From Clostridia bacterium (GTDB taxonomy: Bacteria > Bacillota_A > Clostridia > Oscillospirales > Acutalibacteraceae): a DNA stretch of 53,308 nt. Positions within the stretch are counted from its first letter, which is position 1. Each line of letters begins with the position of its first letter. Under the pieces are notes generated by a model, which ran no database searches, was not told where the DNA came from, and saw nothing but the letters and a program-made list of their open reading frames with translations. The stretch covers positions 1 to 53,308 of the forward strand of contig RZYX01000006.1 of NCBI GenBank assembly GCA_009930155.1, given 5' to 3'. The position numbers and the translations under genes are program-made. Shown here piece after piece: positions 35,985-44,267 of this stretch.

Positions 35985-36290
35985 ATGTACCTCCGTTTCT
36001 AAAGTGGGTCTGGGCTTCTGCCCAGCCAGCTGCATCGGCGGTCGGGGGCAACGCCACCGACAAGCCGTTTGCGATGCTGGCTCTCTCTGAGGAGAGAAAG
36101 TGTAAGCGGTAATCTCTGCGGTTACATGGGTAACTGACAGAGAAGACAAAATGCTGGAAATTGCCCTCATACTCGATGCATTTGAAGATAGTGTGGTTGT
36201 TATGCCATCCCAGCGTCAATCTTGCCACACAGGGGCACACAGGGGGCAACGGTGGCGAATGGCTTGTCCCCATGAAGTGCCGATAGGGCC
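35985..36290. other. Probable oriT region upstream of mobC
   Basis: This 300-base gene-free stretch is visibly GC-richer than its surroundings. It contains GGGC-TTCT-GCCC, GGCGGTCG/CGCCACCGAC-type inverted repeats (36,037-36,060), a tandem CACACAGGGG pair (36,226-36,245) and two copies of GGGGGCAACG (36,044 and 36,242). Position directly upstream of mobC-mobA fits an origin of transfer; the nic site cannot be assigned. Confidence 0.5.
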
Positions 36291-36295
36291 GAGAA

Positions 36296-37297
36296 TTATG
36301 ACACACGCTTTTGGTCGGCACTATCGTCACCAATCCTAACAATTTCAATAATTCTTTTCCCGTTGCTGCGTCGTGTAGAGCCCAGTATTCCAAGCTTTTC
36401 AAGGCTTGTGGATAATCTCTTGATATTTTTAGAGATGGATTTGTTTGAAAAATTATCGTCACTTATTTCACTGAGCAGGGTCGATAATTCCGTGGCATTT
36501 CCAATGTAGCTATCCTTGTCCACCATGAATTTTTCGATGGCTTTTATAAAACTTAAATCCTTGAGATTGCTTTCGGAAAGACTGTCTGATAGCTTAATCC
36601 AAATATTATCCTCGCTGCGTTCCAGTTCCAATTCTCTGCTTTCAATATCTCTACCAATGCAAGAAAGCGTTGCTGTTTTTTCACCACGCTTACTTTGGCT
36701 TAGCGTAAACATGGTATCCACTGCACCCTGCAAACCTGTTGAGCCTGTTATCTGATTAAACACATCACCGTCTTTTTGTTTTCTAAAATGGTGAATGAGT
36801 AAAATGGCAATCTTGTAGTCATCAGCAAGATTTTTGAGAATTGTCAAATCAGAATAATCATTAGAGTATGTGCTTTCGGTATTGGGACTACGAATTGTTT
36901 GCAGAGTATCGATAATAATTAGTTTTGTATCTTGATGTTCTGCAATGAAATTTCTAATGCGAGTTTCCAGCTCACCACCTAATTTTGAAACCTCAGTACA
37001 GAAATGAACATTGTTTGGGGCATCATCAGTAATCTCCAGTAGCCTGTTTTGAATACGAATCTCATTATCTTCATAACAGAGATAGAGCGTGGTGCACCGT
37101 GTGCTTTCATATCCCCAAACAGGTTCACCCTTGGCAACAGCGATAGTAAGCCAAAGTGCAAGCCAGCTTTTTCCCACCTTTGCCGAACCTGCAAGAAGTG
37201 TAAGCCCAATAGGAATTAAATCTTTAACGATGAATGGGATTTCTCTAACTTCTTTTGATAGTAATTCTTCTCCTGTGATTGTATTAAACTTCTTCAT
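36296..37297 (-). CDS. RepA-like AAA ATPase / replicative helicase
   Basis: About 333 residues from ATG 37297, with AAAGGAGAG upstream. RecA-like fold: Walker A AGSAKVGKSWLALWL (about 38-50), a YLCYED strand, Walker B LIIIDTLQTIR and a conserved LLIHHFRKQKDGDVFNQITGS. This matches RSF1010-RepA/KaiC-type hexameric helicases of plasmids and mobilizable elements. The C-terminal 100 residues look helical with a possible winged helix. It suggests the element can replicate after excision. Iteron-like repeats lie immediately upstream. Confidence 0.85.
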   Translation of the reverse strand: MKKFNTITGEELLSKEVREIPFIVKDLIPIGLTLLAGSAKVGKSWLALWLTIAVAKGEPVWGYESTRCTTLYLCYEDNEIRIQNRLLEITDDAPNNVHFCTEVSKLGGELETRIRNFIAEHQDTKLIIIDTLQTIRSPNTESTYSNDYSDLTILKNLADDYKIAILLIHHFRKQKDGDVFNQITGSTGLQGAVDTMFTLSQSKRGEKTATLSCIGRDIESRELELERSEDNIWIKLSDSLSESNLKDLSFIKAIEKFMVDKDSYIGNATELSTLLSEISDDNFSNKSISKNIKRLSTSLEKLGILGSTRRSNGKRIIEIVRIGDDSADQKRVS

Positions 37298-37310
37298 TTG
37301 CTCTCCTTTC

Positions 37311-37513
37311 AAAATAGATGTTGTAAGATTGACAGCTATCATCTACCAAAAGCATACAACAACTATTGCAGGTTGTAAATAGATGTGATACAATAAATTA
37401 TATATTCTCTATTTATCAAACTTCAATTATCTATTTTGGTATACTCTCTATTTTTTGTGATGCTATTGTCTATTACGAAAACACTTTCTATTTTTGTGTT
37501 TTGATCATCTATT
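37311..37513. repeat. Iteron-like TCTATTT repeats in the divergent promoter region
   Basis: Six direct TCTATT copies start at 37408, 37430, 37447, 37469, 37487 and 37508 (spacing 17-22 bases, about two helix turns). Two inverted copies (AAATAGATG) lie at 37312 and 37377. The region is very AT-rich and separates the RepA-like gene from the divergent DUF6076 gene. It could be a replication origin, an operator array, or both. Confidence 0.6.
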
Positions 37514-37537
37514 TTATGTTTAAAGGGGTGAGCTCGT

Positions 37538-38743
37538 ATGTTTACTTTTACAGCAAATTTTAAGGACAACGATATCTATTTAGAAGGTAAAAAAGCATTT
37601 GTGACCAATGAAGTTTTAATAGAAATACTGAACTCCAAAGTACCTAATTTGAAAGGCTGCAGAGAAACTTTAGTGAGGGAACTGCCTCAGCTTGACCTCT
37701 TTGGAAATATGGAAATTTTCAGAATAGAACAATACAACTCCCATGTGCAGAAAGCACAGGGAGCAATGCGCCTTATAGATCAATATTTTAATCAGCTATC
37801 CATTGCCAACCATATTGCAAGCAGTAGTGAGCTACACGCTGAAAAATTAGTTGATGTATTAAACACAAAGCCTTGGATATGGGAAACAGGCGATACGGAT
37901 GAAGTGGAGGACGAGCTTTTATACAGCGATGATTTTTCCAACGAATATGGATTTAATCATTATGTTGATACCTACTGCGGAGAGGACAGACATCATTTTT
38001 ATATTACAAAATTTGAACCGTGGGATTTAAAAGAGGAGCTTTTTGATTATGAAATGTCTGCTGATTTAGAGACACTGAACACAGATATAAAAAATCTATT
38101 TGAGAGATATATCACTTTCATTGACGATATTTTGCGTGTGAAGGAAGTGTATGTTGATTTTATAGACAACTACTTAAATGCAGAGCATAAGTTCTTGGAT
38201 AATAATGCATTGGCACAGCGCTTTACAGCTTTTTTAAAAAAATACGATAGTTTAAGAACAACACCATATCTAAACTTCACTTCGGGGTATGGTATGTTTT
38301 CTCATTCTGTTTTGACAGATGTGAAAGGAAAATCCATTCTTTGCAAAACATATAAGTTCCGGTCACTGGGCGCATTTTTATATTACGATTTATTTAGTGG
38401 CATCGAAACAAACTACCTGCCAAAGAAATGTGAGAACTGCAGCCAGTATTTCCTCATTCAATCCGGAAAGTATACCGACTACTGCGAACGCACTGCACCA
38501 CAGGACAGTACCAAGACTTGTCGAGAAGTTGGTGCGAGAAAGCGATATGATGATAAATGCAAAAATGACCCTGTATGGCAAGGCTATAACCGAGCATACA
38601 AGGCGCATTATGCAAGATATATGAAAAAGAAAATGACGGTTTCTGAATTTGAGCAGTGGGCAAGCTGGGCAATCCAGTGGCGTACAAAAGCCGAAAATGA
38701 TGAAATTACGCTGAATGAGTATTTATCTGAAATTAAGAAATAG
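37538..38743 (+). CDS. DUF6076-like protein with C-terminal zinc-binding motif
   Basis: 401 residues. The N-terminal 280 are acidic and helical without known motifs. Near residues 292-325 a zinc-finger-like motif appears: CENCSQYFLI...YCER...KTCREVGARKRY, similar to CGNR-type fingers. The C-terminus is basic. Such proteins occur on Firmicute mobilizable elements; the role is unknown, possibly DNA binding at the iteron array it diverges from. GGGGTG lies ahead of the ATG. Confidence 0.65.
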   Translation: MFTFTANFKDNDIYLEGKKAFVTNEVLIEILNSKVPNLKGCRETLVRELPQLDLFGNMEIFRIEQYNSHVQKAQGAMRLIDQYFNQLSIANHIASSSELHAEKLVDVLNTKPWIWETGDTDEVEDELLYSDDFSNEYGFNHYVDTYCGEDRHHFYITKFEPWDLKEELFDYEMSADLETLNTDIKNLFERYITFIDDILRVKEVYVDFIDNYLNAEHKFLDNNALAQRFTAFLKKYDSLRTTPYLNFTSGYGMFSHSVLTDVKGKSILCKTYKFRSLGAFLYYDLFSGIETNYLPKKCENCSQYFLIQSGKYTDYCERTAPQDSTKTCREVGARKRYDDKCKNDPVWQGYNRAYKAHYARYMKKKMTVSEFEQWASWAIQWRTKAENDEITLNEYLSEIKK

Positions 38744-38755
38744 GTGGTATATAAT

Positions 38756-39229
38756 ATGACAAAATATAGCTTTCCACCCTCAGTGAATGAAGACTGCACA
38801 ATTCTAATTTTAGGCTCGTTACCGGGAGAAGATTCCTTGGCGAAGAAACAGTATTATGCTCACCCGCGAAATGTATTTTGGAGAATTATGTTTGACATTT
38901 TTGAAAAAGAGTACACCGATGATTATTCGTTTAGATGTCAAATGCTATTGGATCATCATGTAGCACTTTGGGATATGATACATCATGGAAATCGTACAGG
39001 CTCATTAGATGCAGATATTAAATATGAAATTCCCAATGACTTAAAAGGTCTTTTAAAAGACTATCCCAATATCTCAAAAATAATTCTTAACGGTAAAAAG
39101 GCAGAGGCTACCTTTAAAAAGAATTTCAAAGACATCTCTGCCACGATTATTACAATGCCATCTACAAGTCCTGCAAATGCAAGGCTTAGTTATTTAGAAA
39201 AATTGAACTTATGGAAATCAGCTTTGTAA
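38756..39229 (+). CDS. Hypoxanthine-DNA glycosylase (UDG superfamily)
   Basis: About 157 residues from ATG 38756 with AGGTGG upstream. It has the uracil-glycosylase-fold signature ILGSLPGEDSLAKKQYYAHPRNVFW and the C-terminal MPSTSPANAR. This matches the deoxyinosine DNA glycosylase group, which removes hypoxanthine from DNA. It is 12 bases after the DUF6076 gene and likely co-transcribed. Carriage on a mobilizable element may protect single-stranded transfer DNA, which is my inference. Confidence 0.85.
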   Translation: MTKYSFPPSVNEDCTILILGSLPGEDSLAKKQYYAHPRNVFWRIMFDIFEKEYTDDYSFRCQMLLDHHVALWDMIHHGNRTGSLDADIKYEIPNDLKGLLKDYPNISKIILNGKKAEATFKKNFKDISATIITMPSTSPANARLSYLEKLNLWKSAL

Positions 39230-39273
39230 AGAGTGAAGGGAACGATGTTGGTATACCGTTCCCTTTACTCTTT
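39228..39273. terminator. Bidirectional terminator between convergent genes
   Basis: AAAGAGT-GAAGGGAACG pairs with CGTTCCCTT-ACTCTTT (one mismatch) around a 12-base loop. It serves the glycosylase gene on plus and the DUF6550-like gene on minus. Confidence 0.85.
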
Positions 39274-39280
39274 CTGATAT

Positions 39281-39837
39281 TTAATCCATAAATCCCACAA
39301 TTATATTGATGTCACCATCGCTTTCACCCATAATCCCAACCTTATTGCCGTTTTCATACATATCCTCGGCATAAATGCACTCGTTCGGCTCGGCATTATC
39401 ATCTATCCATCCGAAGCCAAGGAAGTAAACCTGTTTTTGAACACCCACTATTCGGGTATCGCCCATCTTAGGCTCTTGTACCCTTGCCACAGCCTTGCTT
39501 TGAGAGGGTTCGGTGTTGGGGTAGGGTTATCCCTTGGAGCCGTGCTCTCCATCAAGATCGCCGAGGTGTCAGCTTGGTTTGCCGGCTCAAAATCGATTTC
39601 TGTGAGGGCAGTGTCCTGCAGTGGGTTTTGGGTGCTGATTATCGGGCTTTCGTCCGCAACAACGGCTTTGCTTTCTGCGAGTGGGGTGTTATCCCTACTG
39701 CTCTCTGTAAATGATGACTTGGGGCGAACGTCGGGCTGACTGTGTGGCATCTGAGACTTCTGTTGATACGCTGTTATCGTCAGAGAAAGAATTGCGAGGG
39801 TGGCTGCTGTTAATACGATTTTAGTTTTCTTCTTCAT
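39281..39837 (-). pseudogene. DUF6550-like membrane/lipoprotein gene with a frameshift
   Basis: The minus strand from ATG 39837 (GGGAGGTG upstream) encodes an N-terminal signal/anchor (KIVLTAATLAILSLTITAY) and a Pro/Ser-rich linker. Around 39,490-39,525 the frame shifts, and the next frame continues SQSKAVARVQEPKMGDTRI and QVYFLGFGWIDDNAEPNECIYAEDMYENGNK. Both halves belong to one family common on Firmicute conjugative elements. A single-base indel explains it, either a true mutation or a sequencing error. Confidence 0.7.
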
Positions 39838-40147
39838 CTTTCTGCACCTCCCTTGGCATAAAAGAATGCCCACAGTTTTGAGAGTCTATCTCAGCACTGT
39901 GGGCATCGTAGGTTTGCAATTCAGTTGTCAGCTCAAGGCCTAATTTGAAACCTTGAATAAAACTTGCCTTGCTTTGGTAATTGCAAATCATTTCTAAGGC
40001 ATCAATGATTCGTAGTACAGCTTTTCCGTCTGCTTCTGCAAGTTTGCTGATCAAATCCTTATTGCTTTCTTCAACTGAAAGCATACGATTTGTAAAGTCT
40101 TGCTTGTTACAGAAACTGTGGTATAGGTCATCCAATCTTTTTTGCAT
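39821..40147 (-). CDS. DUF6809-like small element protein
   Basis: 108 residues from ATG 40147 with AAAGGAGGT upstream. Mostly helical: LDDLYHSFC, ALEMICNYQSKASFIQGFKLGLEL. Similar small proteins accompany the DUF6550 type on Firmicute integrative elements. Its end overlaps the next gene start by 17 bases. The function is unknown. Confidence 0.65.
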   Translation of the reverse strand: MQKRLDDLYHSFCNKQDFTNRMLSVEESNKDLISKLAEADGKAVLRIIDALEMICNYQSKASFIQGFKLGLELTTELQTYDAHSAEIDSQNCGHSFMPREVQKDEEEN

Positions 40148-40224
40148 AATAGCACCTCCTTTATTAGTTTCAAAGGATACCACAGGCAGCTATAAATAGC
40201 TACTAAATATTTTATATAAAAGTA

Positions 40225-40253
40225 TTGACAAAATTTTCATATTGGCTTATTAT
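40225..40253 (+). promoter_or_regulatory. Promoter of the cargo operon
   Basis: TTGACA (40225-40230), 17-base spacer, TATTAT (40248-40253). The predicted start near 40,260 coincides with the first base of a long RNA stem. Confidence 0.7.
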
Positions 40254-40259
40254 GATAGT

Positions 40260-40432
40260 GGACACTTATAAAAAGTGATTTAATTTTGATTGACACAACT
40301 TTGCTTTTGTTGTTAGCGCAGCAAAGCACTTTAGTTTATAGGATATTTCTATAAGCTTTAGCTGGTTGTGTTCTCAAGGATTATATCTTTTTTTATAGGT
40401 GTCCTTTAATTTTACCATTTTAAAATTAAAGG
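40260..40432 (+). ncRNA. Structured leader RNA with SD-sequestering hairpin
   Basis: Four nested or branched stems can be drawn by eye. P1: GGACACUUAUAAAAAG (40260-40275) with CUUUUUUUAUAGGUGUCC (40387-40404), with wobble and a bulge. P2: ACACAAC (40293-40299) with GUUGUGU (40365-40371). P3: CUUUGCU (40299-40305) with AGCAAAG (40320-40326). P4: UUAUAG (40336-40341) with CUAUAA (40349-40354). Next, CCUUUAAUUUUA (40403-40414) pairs perfectly with UAAAAUUAAAGG (40421-40432), hiding the Shine-Dalgarno of the Smr gene. The hairpin shares two C residues with P1, so they may compete. This looks like a riboswitch or RNA sensor. The ligand is unknown and no known class is recognised. Confidence 0.6.
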
Positions 40433-40441
40433 AGAATGAAA

Positions 40442-40696
40442 ATGTTTGATTACAGCTTTAAAGAAACTGAAATTATGAAAATTGATTTACACAAAATGAA
40501 AGTTTGGGAGGCTACGATTTATTTGAATAATAAAGTAGCTGCCGCCCCTCGTGACATTAAAGAAATTATAGTAATTCATGGATACCATAATGGAACGGCA
40601 TTAATGAATATGGTGAGGCGGGAATTTTATAGTCCAAGAGTTAAGCGTAAATTCTTAAGTTTAAATCAAGGTGTTACCAGTCTAATTTTGCAATAG
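40442..40696 (+). CDS. Stand-alone Smr-domain protein (cargo gene 1)
   Basis: 84 residues from ATG 40442, 7 bases after GGAG; the ATG at 40436 is too close. Smr pattern: IDLHKMKVWEATIYL (LDxH motif) and EIIVIHGYHNGTALMNMVRREF (HGxxxG-like). Smr domains bind or cleave branched nucleic acids or mRNA. The glycine usually after the first His is Lys, so catalytic status is uncertain. It is the first gene of the nine-gene cargo operon and its binding site lies inside a hairpin. Confidence 0.75.
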   Translation: MFDYSFKETEIMKIDLHKMKVWEATIYLNNKVAAAPRDIKEIIVIHGYHNGTALMNMVRREFYSPRVKRKFLSLNQGVTSLILQ

Positions 40697-40704
40697 GGAG
40701 GGCA

Positions 40705-40971
40705 ATGAATGTGTGTACTATAAAAATAACTTGCAGAGAATGTGACCATAAATTTGAGATGACTGAACGTGAAGTTGAGTTTTACAAGAAAAAAAGATTT
40801 GCCCCTCCAAAACGTTGTAAAATGTGTAGACAAGCACATAAATGTGATGATTTAGATACTAATAAGCTTGGGCTGAAACGAAATAGCTTTGGTGATCATA
40901 TAAGAATTTTTGGTATGCCAGCAGATGTAAGAAATGAACATCCTAATGATGGCTTGTGGTTTGGATGTTAA
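40705..40971 (+). CDS. Zinc-ribbon protein (zf-trcl-like, cargo gene 2)
   Basis: 88 residues. An N-terminal zinc ribbon has ITCRECDHKFEMTEREVEFYKKK, then PKRCKMCRQ; four cysteines in two CxxC pairs, the pattern of the probable zinc-ribbon family. The C-terminal 40 residues are unfamiliar. It follows the Smr gene by 8 bases. A nucleic-acid or protein-binding role is likely. Confidence 0.75.
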   Translation: MNVCTIKITCRECDHKFEMTEREVEFYKKKRFAPPKRCKMCRQAHKCDDLDTNKLGLKRNSFGDHIRIFGMPADVRNEHPNDGLWFGC

Positions 40972-40995
40972 GATGTAAGTGAGGAGAATGTAATA

Positions 40996-42180
40996 ATGAC
41001 TATAAAAGATTTATGGCATAAAGTGTTTGGAATTGGTTCGGTTACTGACGAATTCGATGATTATGTCTTAGTCAATTTTCATAATGTTGGTGAAAAGAAA
41101 ATTTCTAATTCCGTGTGGGGAACTATATTGTTTTTTTCAATCGAAGATTTTAAAGATCCTGATAAGCAAAAGATTAAAGAAAAATACAGCAAGTATCTAC
41201 CAGAGCCAATAACTGTAGAGTCTAAAGAAGCCATCGTAGAAGCCGCTTCGACTAACGAAGATTGTATTGATGTTTTTAATTTTCCTACAATTGATGAAAG
41301 AATGTTGTTTGACAGCTTTGACGGGGTGATGAAAAGAAATATTGTGATAATACTCTGCCAGAAAACCAAGAGAGGAGGCAAGCCATTTTTACGGATAATT
41401 GGCATTGATGTTTTTACTGGTAAGGTTGTAAATGTTGTTGACACCAATGGCAGCGAATACGGTTTGCATAGTTATCATAATGAGCTTGCAAAACTCAAAG
41501 AGCAAACGGTCATACAAGCTGAATTGAAAACAATCAAAAACAAGTTTCATCTTAATACTCTGCGAATTGTTAGTCCAATCCGAATTTTAGGAAAATGCAA
41601 TGTTCCAAAGTTAAAAGAAAAATACCAGCTGCTCCATCCAAGCATACCAGACTTTATTCATAACTTTGCTGAGGCATTTGCTTTTTGCTCTGAACACAAA
41701 AATTCACGCAGCTACTTTATAGTGAACTTCACTGGCACCCAGATTCAACCACATAAAGATAGATACCAGTTAAAGATGGACAAGTATTTTGTAGATATAA
41801 GGGATGTGACATTTGATTTCAAGCGAAATGGAAATAAGTTTTATCATGGTTGGACAATTTTACAATGTGACGCAGGTGCCAATGGTGAGTGTAGATTTTC
41901 AGCACAACGACTAATTGGCAAGTTTTTGACTAAGGAAGAATTTGAAAAATATAAGGAAGATCGAAAAATTAGATGCTATGATGATTATTCTGTTTATGAG
42001 GATTCGGATTTTATTGTTGATGATTCTTTTGAATATGATGAAGAATACGAAGCTTATGAGAACGAGTGCGTAGAAGAATTGACGGAAACATACAAAGAAC
42101 ACGCCGGTGATATTTTAGACGAATATAGCGAGTATGCCGAAGATTGGGATGAGGAGGGCTATTATGGTGAAGACAGATAA
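40996..42180 (+). CDS. Unknown protein with acidic C-terminal tail (cargo gene 3)
   Basis: 394 residues. I recognise no family with confidence. The N-terminal 300 are mixed alpha/beta with strands such as RNIVIILCQKT and RSYFIVNF. A conserved-looking HGWTILQCDAGANGECRFSAQRLIG occurs near 285-310. Residues about 335-394 are a dense Asp/Glu/Tyr tail. No membrane segment or signal is visible. The tail end overlaps the next gene start by 17 bases. Substrate-mimicking acidic tails occur in regulators and inhibitors, but that is speculation. Confidence 0.75.
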   Translation: MTIKDLWHKVFGIGSVTDEFDDYVLVNFHNVGEKKISNSVWGTILFFSIEDFKDPDKQKIKEKYSKYLPEPITVESKEAIVEAASTNEDCIDVFNFPTIDERMLFDSFDGVMKRNIVIILCQKTKRGGKPFLRIIGIDVFTGKVVNVVDTNGSEYGLHSYHNELAKLKEQTVIQAELKTIKNKFHLNTLRIVSPIRILGKCNVPKLKEKYQLLHPSIPDFIHNFAEAFAFCSEHKNSRSYFIVNFTGTQIQPHKDRYQLKMDKYFVDIRDVTFDFKRNGNKFYHGWTILQCDAGANGECRFSAQRLIGKFLTKEEFEKYKEDRKIRCYDDYSVYEDSDFIVDDSFEYDEEYEAYENECVEELTETYKEHAGDILDEYSEYAEDWDEEGYYGEDR

Positions 42181-42352
42181 TATTTTTTATGGCAGTAAAG
42201 AAGATTGGTTAAATTCTAAAGAATATGTAATAAGGGATATCTTTGATGATCAGTTTGCAGTCAATTTTGATCAAATTTCTATAAAAGAGAGAATTGCACG
42301 AGGTGAAAAGGTCTCAGAACCTGAGGTTTTCGATGAGACCGACCCATTTTAG
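42164..42352 (+). CDS. Small acidic unknown protein (cargo gene 4)
   Basis: 62 residues from ATG 42164, 5-6 bases after GAGGAGGG; its start overlaps the end of the previous gene. DNIFYGSKEDWLNSKEYVI and IARGEKVSEPEVFDETDPF are the main features. Family unknown. The overlap suggests translational coupling. Confidence 0.6.
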   Translation: MVKTDNIFYGSKEDWLNSKEYVIRDIFDDQFAVNFDQISIKERIARGEKVSEPEVFDETDPF

Positions 42353-42364
42353 GAGGAGTAAGCA

Positions 42365-42937
42365 ATGAAACTACCAATGAGATTTAAGTATTACGATAAC
42401 TGGGCAAAGGTTCCAATGATTATTAGCGGACTGCTGGCGGGTTCAGGGCTTTTATCTTGGTTTTTTAACTACGTATACCTTGAAGATGCACGGATGTATT
42501 ATCAAGACAAGCTCAATGAATATTTACTGATAGGCATTCCGGCATTATGTTGCTTTGCTATTTTTAAATATTACAACTACCGAATTGAGTTAAAAGAGAA
42601 CACAGGACTTTGGTCAATAGAAGAAAACGATAATTACATCAAAACTCATTTAGATGCTATCTTAGAGATTATCGACGATCCAGATATTAAGAAAAAGATA
42701 GCATCAAAGGTTTACTCTACAGAAAATCGATTGATACGGCTTGCCATTGTTGGACAGCTTGAAAGCTCAATTAATGAGGAAATACGAAAAATTGAAGTGC
42801 TTAACGCCGCTCATGGGTTAGTGGACAAGCTTACAGAAGCAACGCAATCATCATTTTTATCTGATTTAAGGGAATGCAAATATGCCTATCAGATGGAGAA
42901 AGTAATAGAAAATTATACGAAAGAAAAGGAGATTTAA
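42365..42937 (+). CDS. Two-TM membrane protein with helical cytoplasmic part (cargo gene 5)
   Basis: 190 residues. Membrane segments at about 17-38 (VPMIISGLLAGSGLLSWFF) and 52-68 (YLLIGIPALCCFAIF), then a 115-residue soluble helical domain. GGAGGAGT precedes the ATG. Family unknown. In a conflict-system reading this is the natural candidate for a membrane effector; a simple anchor is equally possible. Confidence 0.7.
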   Translation: MKLPMRFKYYDNWAKVPMIISGLLAGSGLLSWFFNYVYLEDARMYYQDKLNEYLLIGIPALCCFAIFKYYNYRIELKENTGLWSIEENDNYIKTHLDAILEIIDDPDIKKKIASKVYSTENRLIRLAIVGQLESSINEEIRKIEVLNAAHGLVDKLTEATQSSFLSDLRECKYAYQMEKVIENYTKEKEI

Positions 42938-42938
42938 A

Positions 42939-43310
42939 ATGTCTTTTGAAAAGAATTTACAAAAAATAATAGAAGCTTATGTGATAAATCCAGACGTTTA
43001 TGCTTATGCCTACGCACATTGTGAAGAGTATAAAGTCTTTATAGACAACCTATCAGATGAAAATAGACGTAGATTTGACAAGGCTCGAACCGCCTTTAAA
43101 GTTTCTAATGGTGTTGATACTTTTAGAGCAGGTTTGTTTCATGCTGCTACTTTCGGAGTTTTTTATGGAGCCAAGAAGTTAATCAATATTAATAAAAAAT
43201 CAAAATCAGAGTTAATTGCAGAATTGGTTGAGTCAGCTGATTTTGTGGAAGTGTTTAGAGCTTTTAATGAAAGTGGTATGTTTAAAAATAACGAATTAGT
43301 AGGGGGGTAA
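42939..43310 (+). CDS. Unknown helical protein (cargo gene 6)
   Basis: 123 residues, one base after the previous stop with AAAGGAG inside its end. It has an alanine/tyrosine-rich N-terminal part and one weak hydrophobic stretch (AGLFHAATFGVFYGA, about 66-80) that may contact membrane. No recognised domain. Confidence 0.6.
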   Translation: MSFEKNLQKIIEAYVINPDVYAYAYAHCEEYKVFIDNLSDENRRRFDKARTAFKVSNGVDTFRAGLFHAATFGVFYGAKKLININKKSKSELIAELVESADFVEVFRAFNESGMFKNNELVGG

Positions 43311-43316
43311 TGAAGT

Positions 43317-44267
43317 ATGAGCTCTTTATTAAAAGTTGGTGATATACTATACCATAAAACAGATAAAATTAAATGTGAGATTACCCAATTAGACGATTTG
43401 AATATGAAAGTTAAACTTGAACATCCAATTTGTGAAAAATTAGAGTTGGAACTTCCGATTAAGCATATGGGGGAATGGCTGTTTTTTAATAAGGATGATA
43501 TAGAGCTAACTTTAGCAGAGATTTCTAAAATTAATGACTATATTAAATATGGCAATCATAGAATCGAGTTATACCTAAAGGAGCTTCGATTACAAATGCA
43601 ATGTAGGACCGTACAACCAAAATATGAAGAAGCATCACCATCAAGGTTTACAATTTATAAAAACAATTTCTTGACCAAAAATATTATAGCATACTATAAT
43701 CGGCCATATACGGGTTATGGAAATCAAGATAATCCAGTGTTTCTTAACACCTTAAAAAACACTTTTAATAAGGAACCGCTATCTCATCTATATAGTGCAA
43801 GGCAAGAGGTTGAAAATATTTTATTGGCTGACCTCCCAAATATAATAAATCAGCACAATTTTATAAATTGTGTTTGCGTGTGTATTCCAAGAGCAAAAGC
43901 TTTAAATACATATACTGATAATCAACTGTTTCTTAGAGATGCAATTAAAAATGCATCAAATAAAATAAGTGGCATTGTAGATGGTACTGATGTTATTATT
44001 AGACATACGAACACCTTTACAACTCATTTGGAAAAAGCAACAGCTGATGGTCGAATTCAGAGTAATGACGGTGACAAGCCTTATCCCGGAATAACCAAAG
44101 CAACCAGTTATATTAAAAAAGAAATAATTGTTGGTCAGAAAGTTATCCTCATTGACGATATATATACCAAAGGTGTTAATATTGATGAGGATTGTATTCA
44201 GGCCTTAATAGACAATGGCGCACAAGAAGTTGTTTTTTATGCTATAGGCCGCACAGGAGGAAACTAA
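43317..44267 (+). CDS. Phosphoribosyltransferase-domain protein (cargo gene 7)
   Basis: 316 residues. The C-terminal type I phosphoribosyltransferase fold has the PRPP loop VILIDDIYTKGVNID (about 278-292) and the strand EVVFYAIGRT, closest to ComF/orphan PRTases. The N-terminal 130 residues are a separate region (KVGDILYHKTDKIKCEI, possibly SH3-like). The enzyme should transfer between PRPP and a base or amide. Its stop shares one base with the DprA-like start (TAATG). Linkage to a DprA-like and a HAD gene suggests a small-molecule nucleotide pathway. Confidence 0.8.
   Translation: MSSLLKVGDILYHKTDKIKCEITQLDDLNMKVKLEHPICEKLELELPIKHMGEWLFFNKDDIELTLAEISKINDYIKYGNHRIELYLKELRLQMQCRTVQPKYEEASPSRFTIYKNNFLTKNIIAYYNRPYTGYGNQDNPVFLNTLKNTFNKEPLSHLYSARQEVENILLADLPNIINQHNFINCVCVCIPRAKALNTYTDNQLFLRDAIKNASNKISGIVDGTDVIIRHTNTFTTHLEKATADGRIQSNDGDKPYPGITKATSYIKKEIIVGQKVILIDDIYTKGVNIDEDCIQALIDNGAQEVVFYAIGRTGGN

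Noticed and set aside
35980..36462. Long N-terminal extension of mobC in frame
   Set aside because: It has unlikely composition, crosses the repeat-rich GC region, and a good ribosome binding site marks the internal ATG at 35,979.
40260..40432. Retron-type msr/msd RNA
   Set aside because: Nested inverted repeats fit loosely, but there is no reverse transcriptase gene anywhere in the window.
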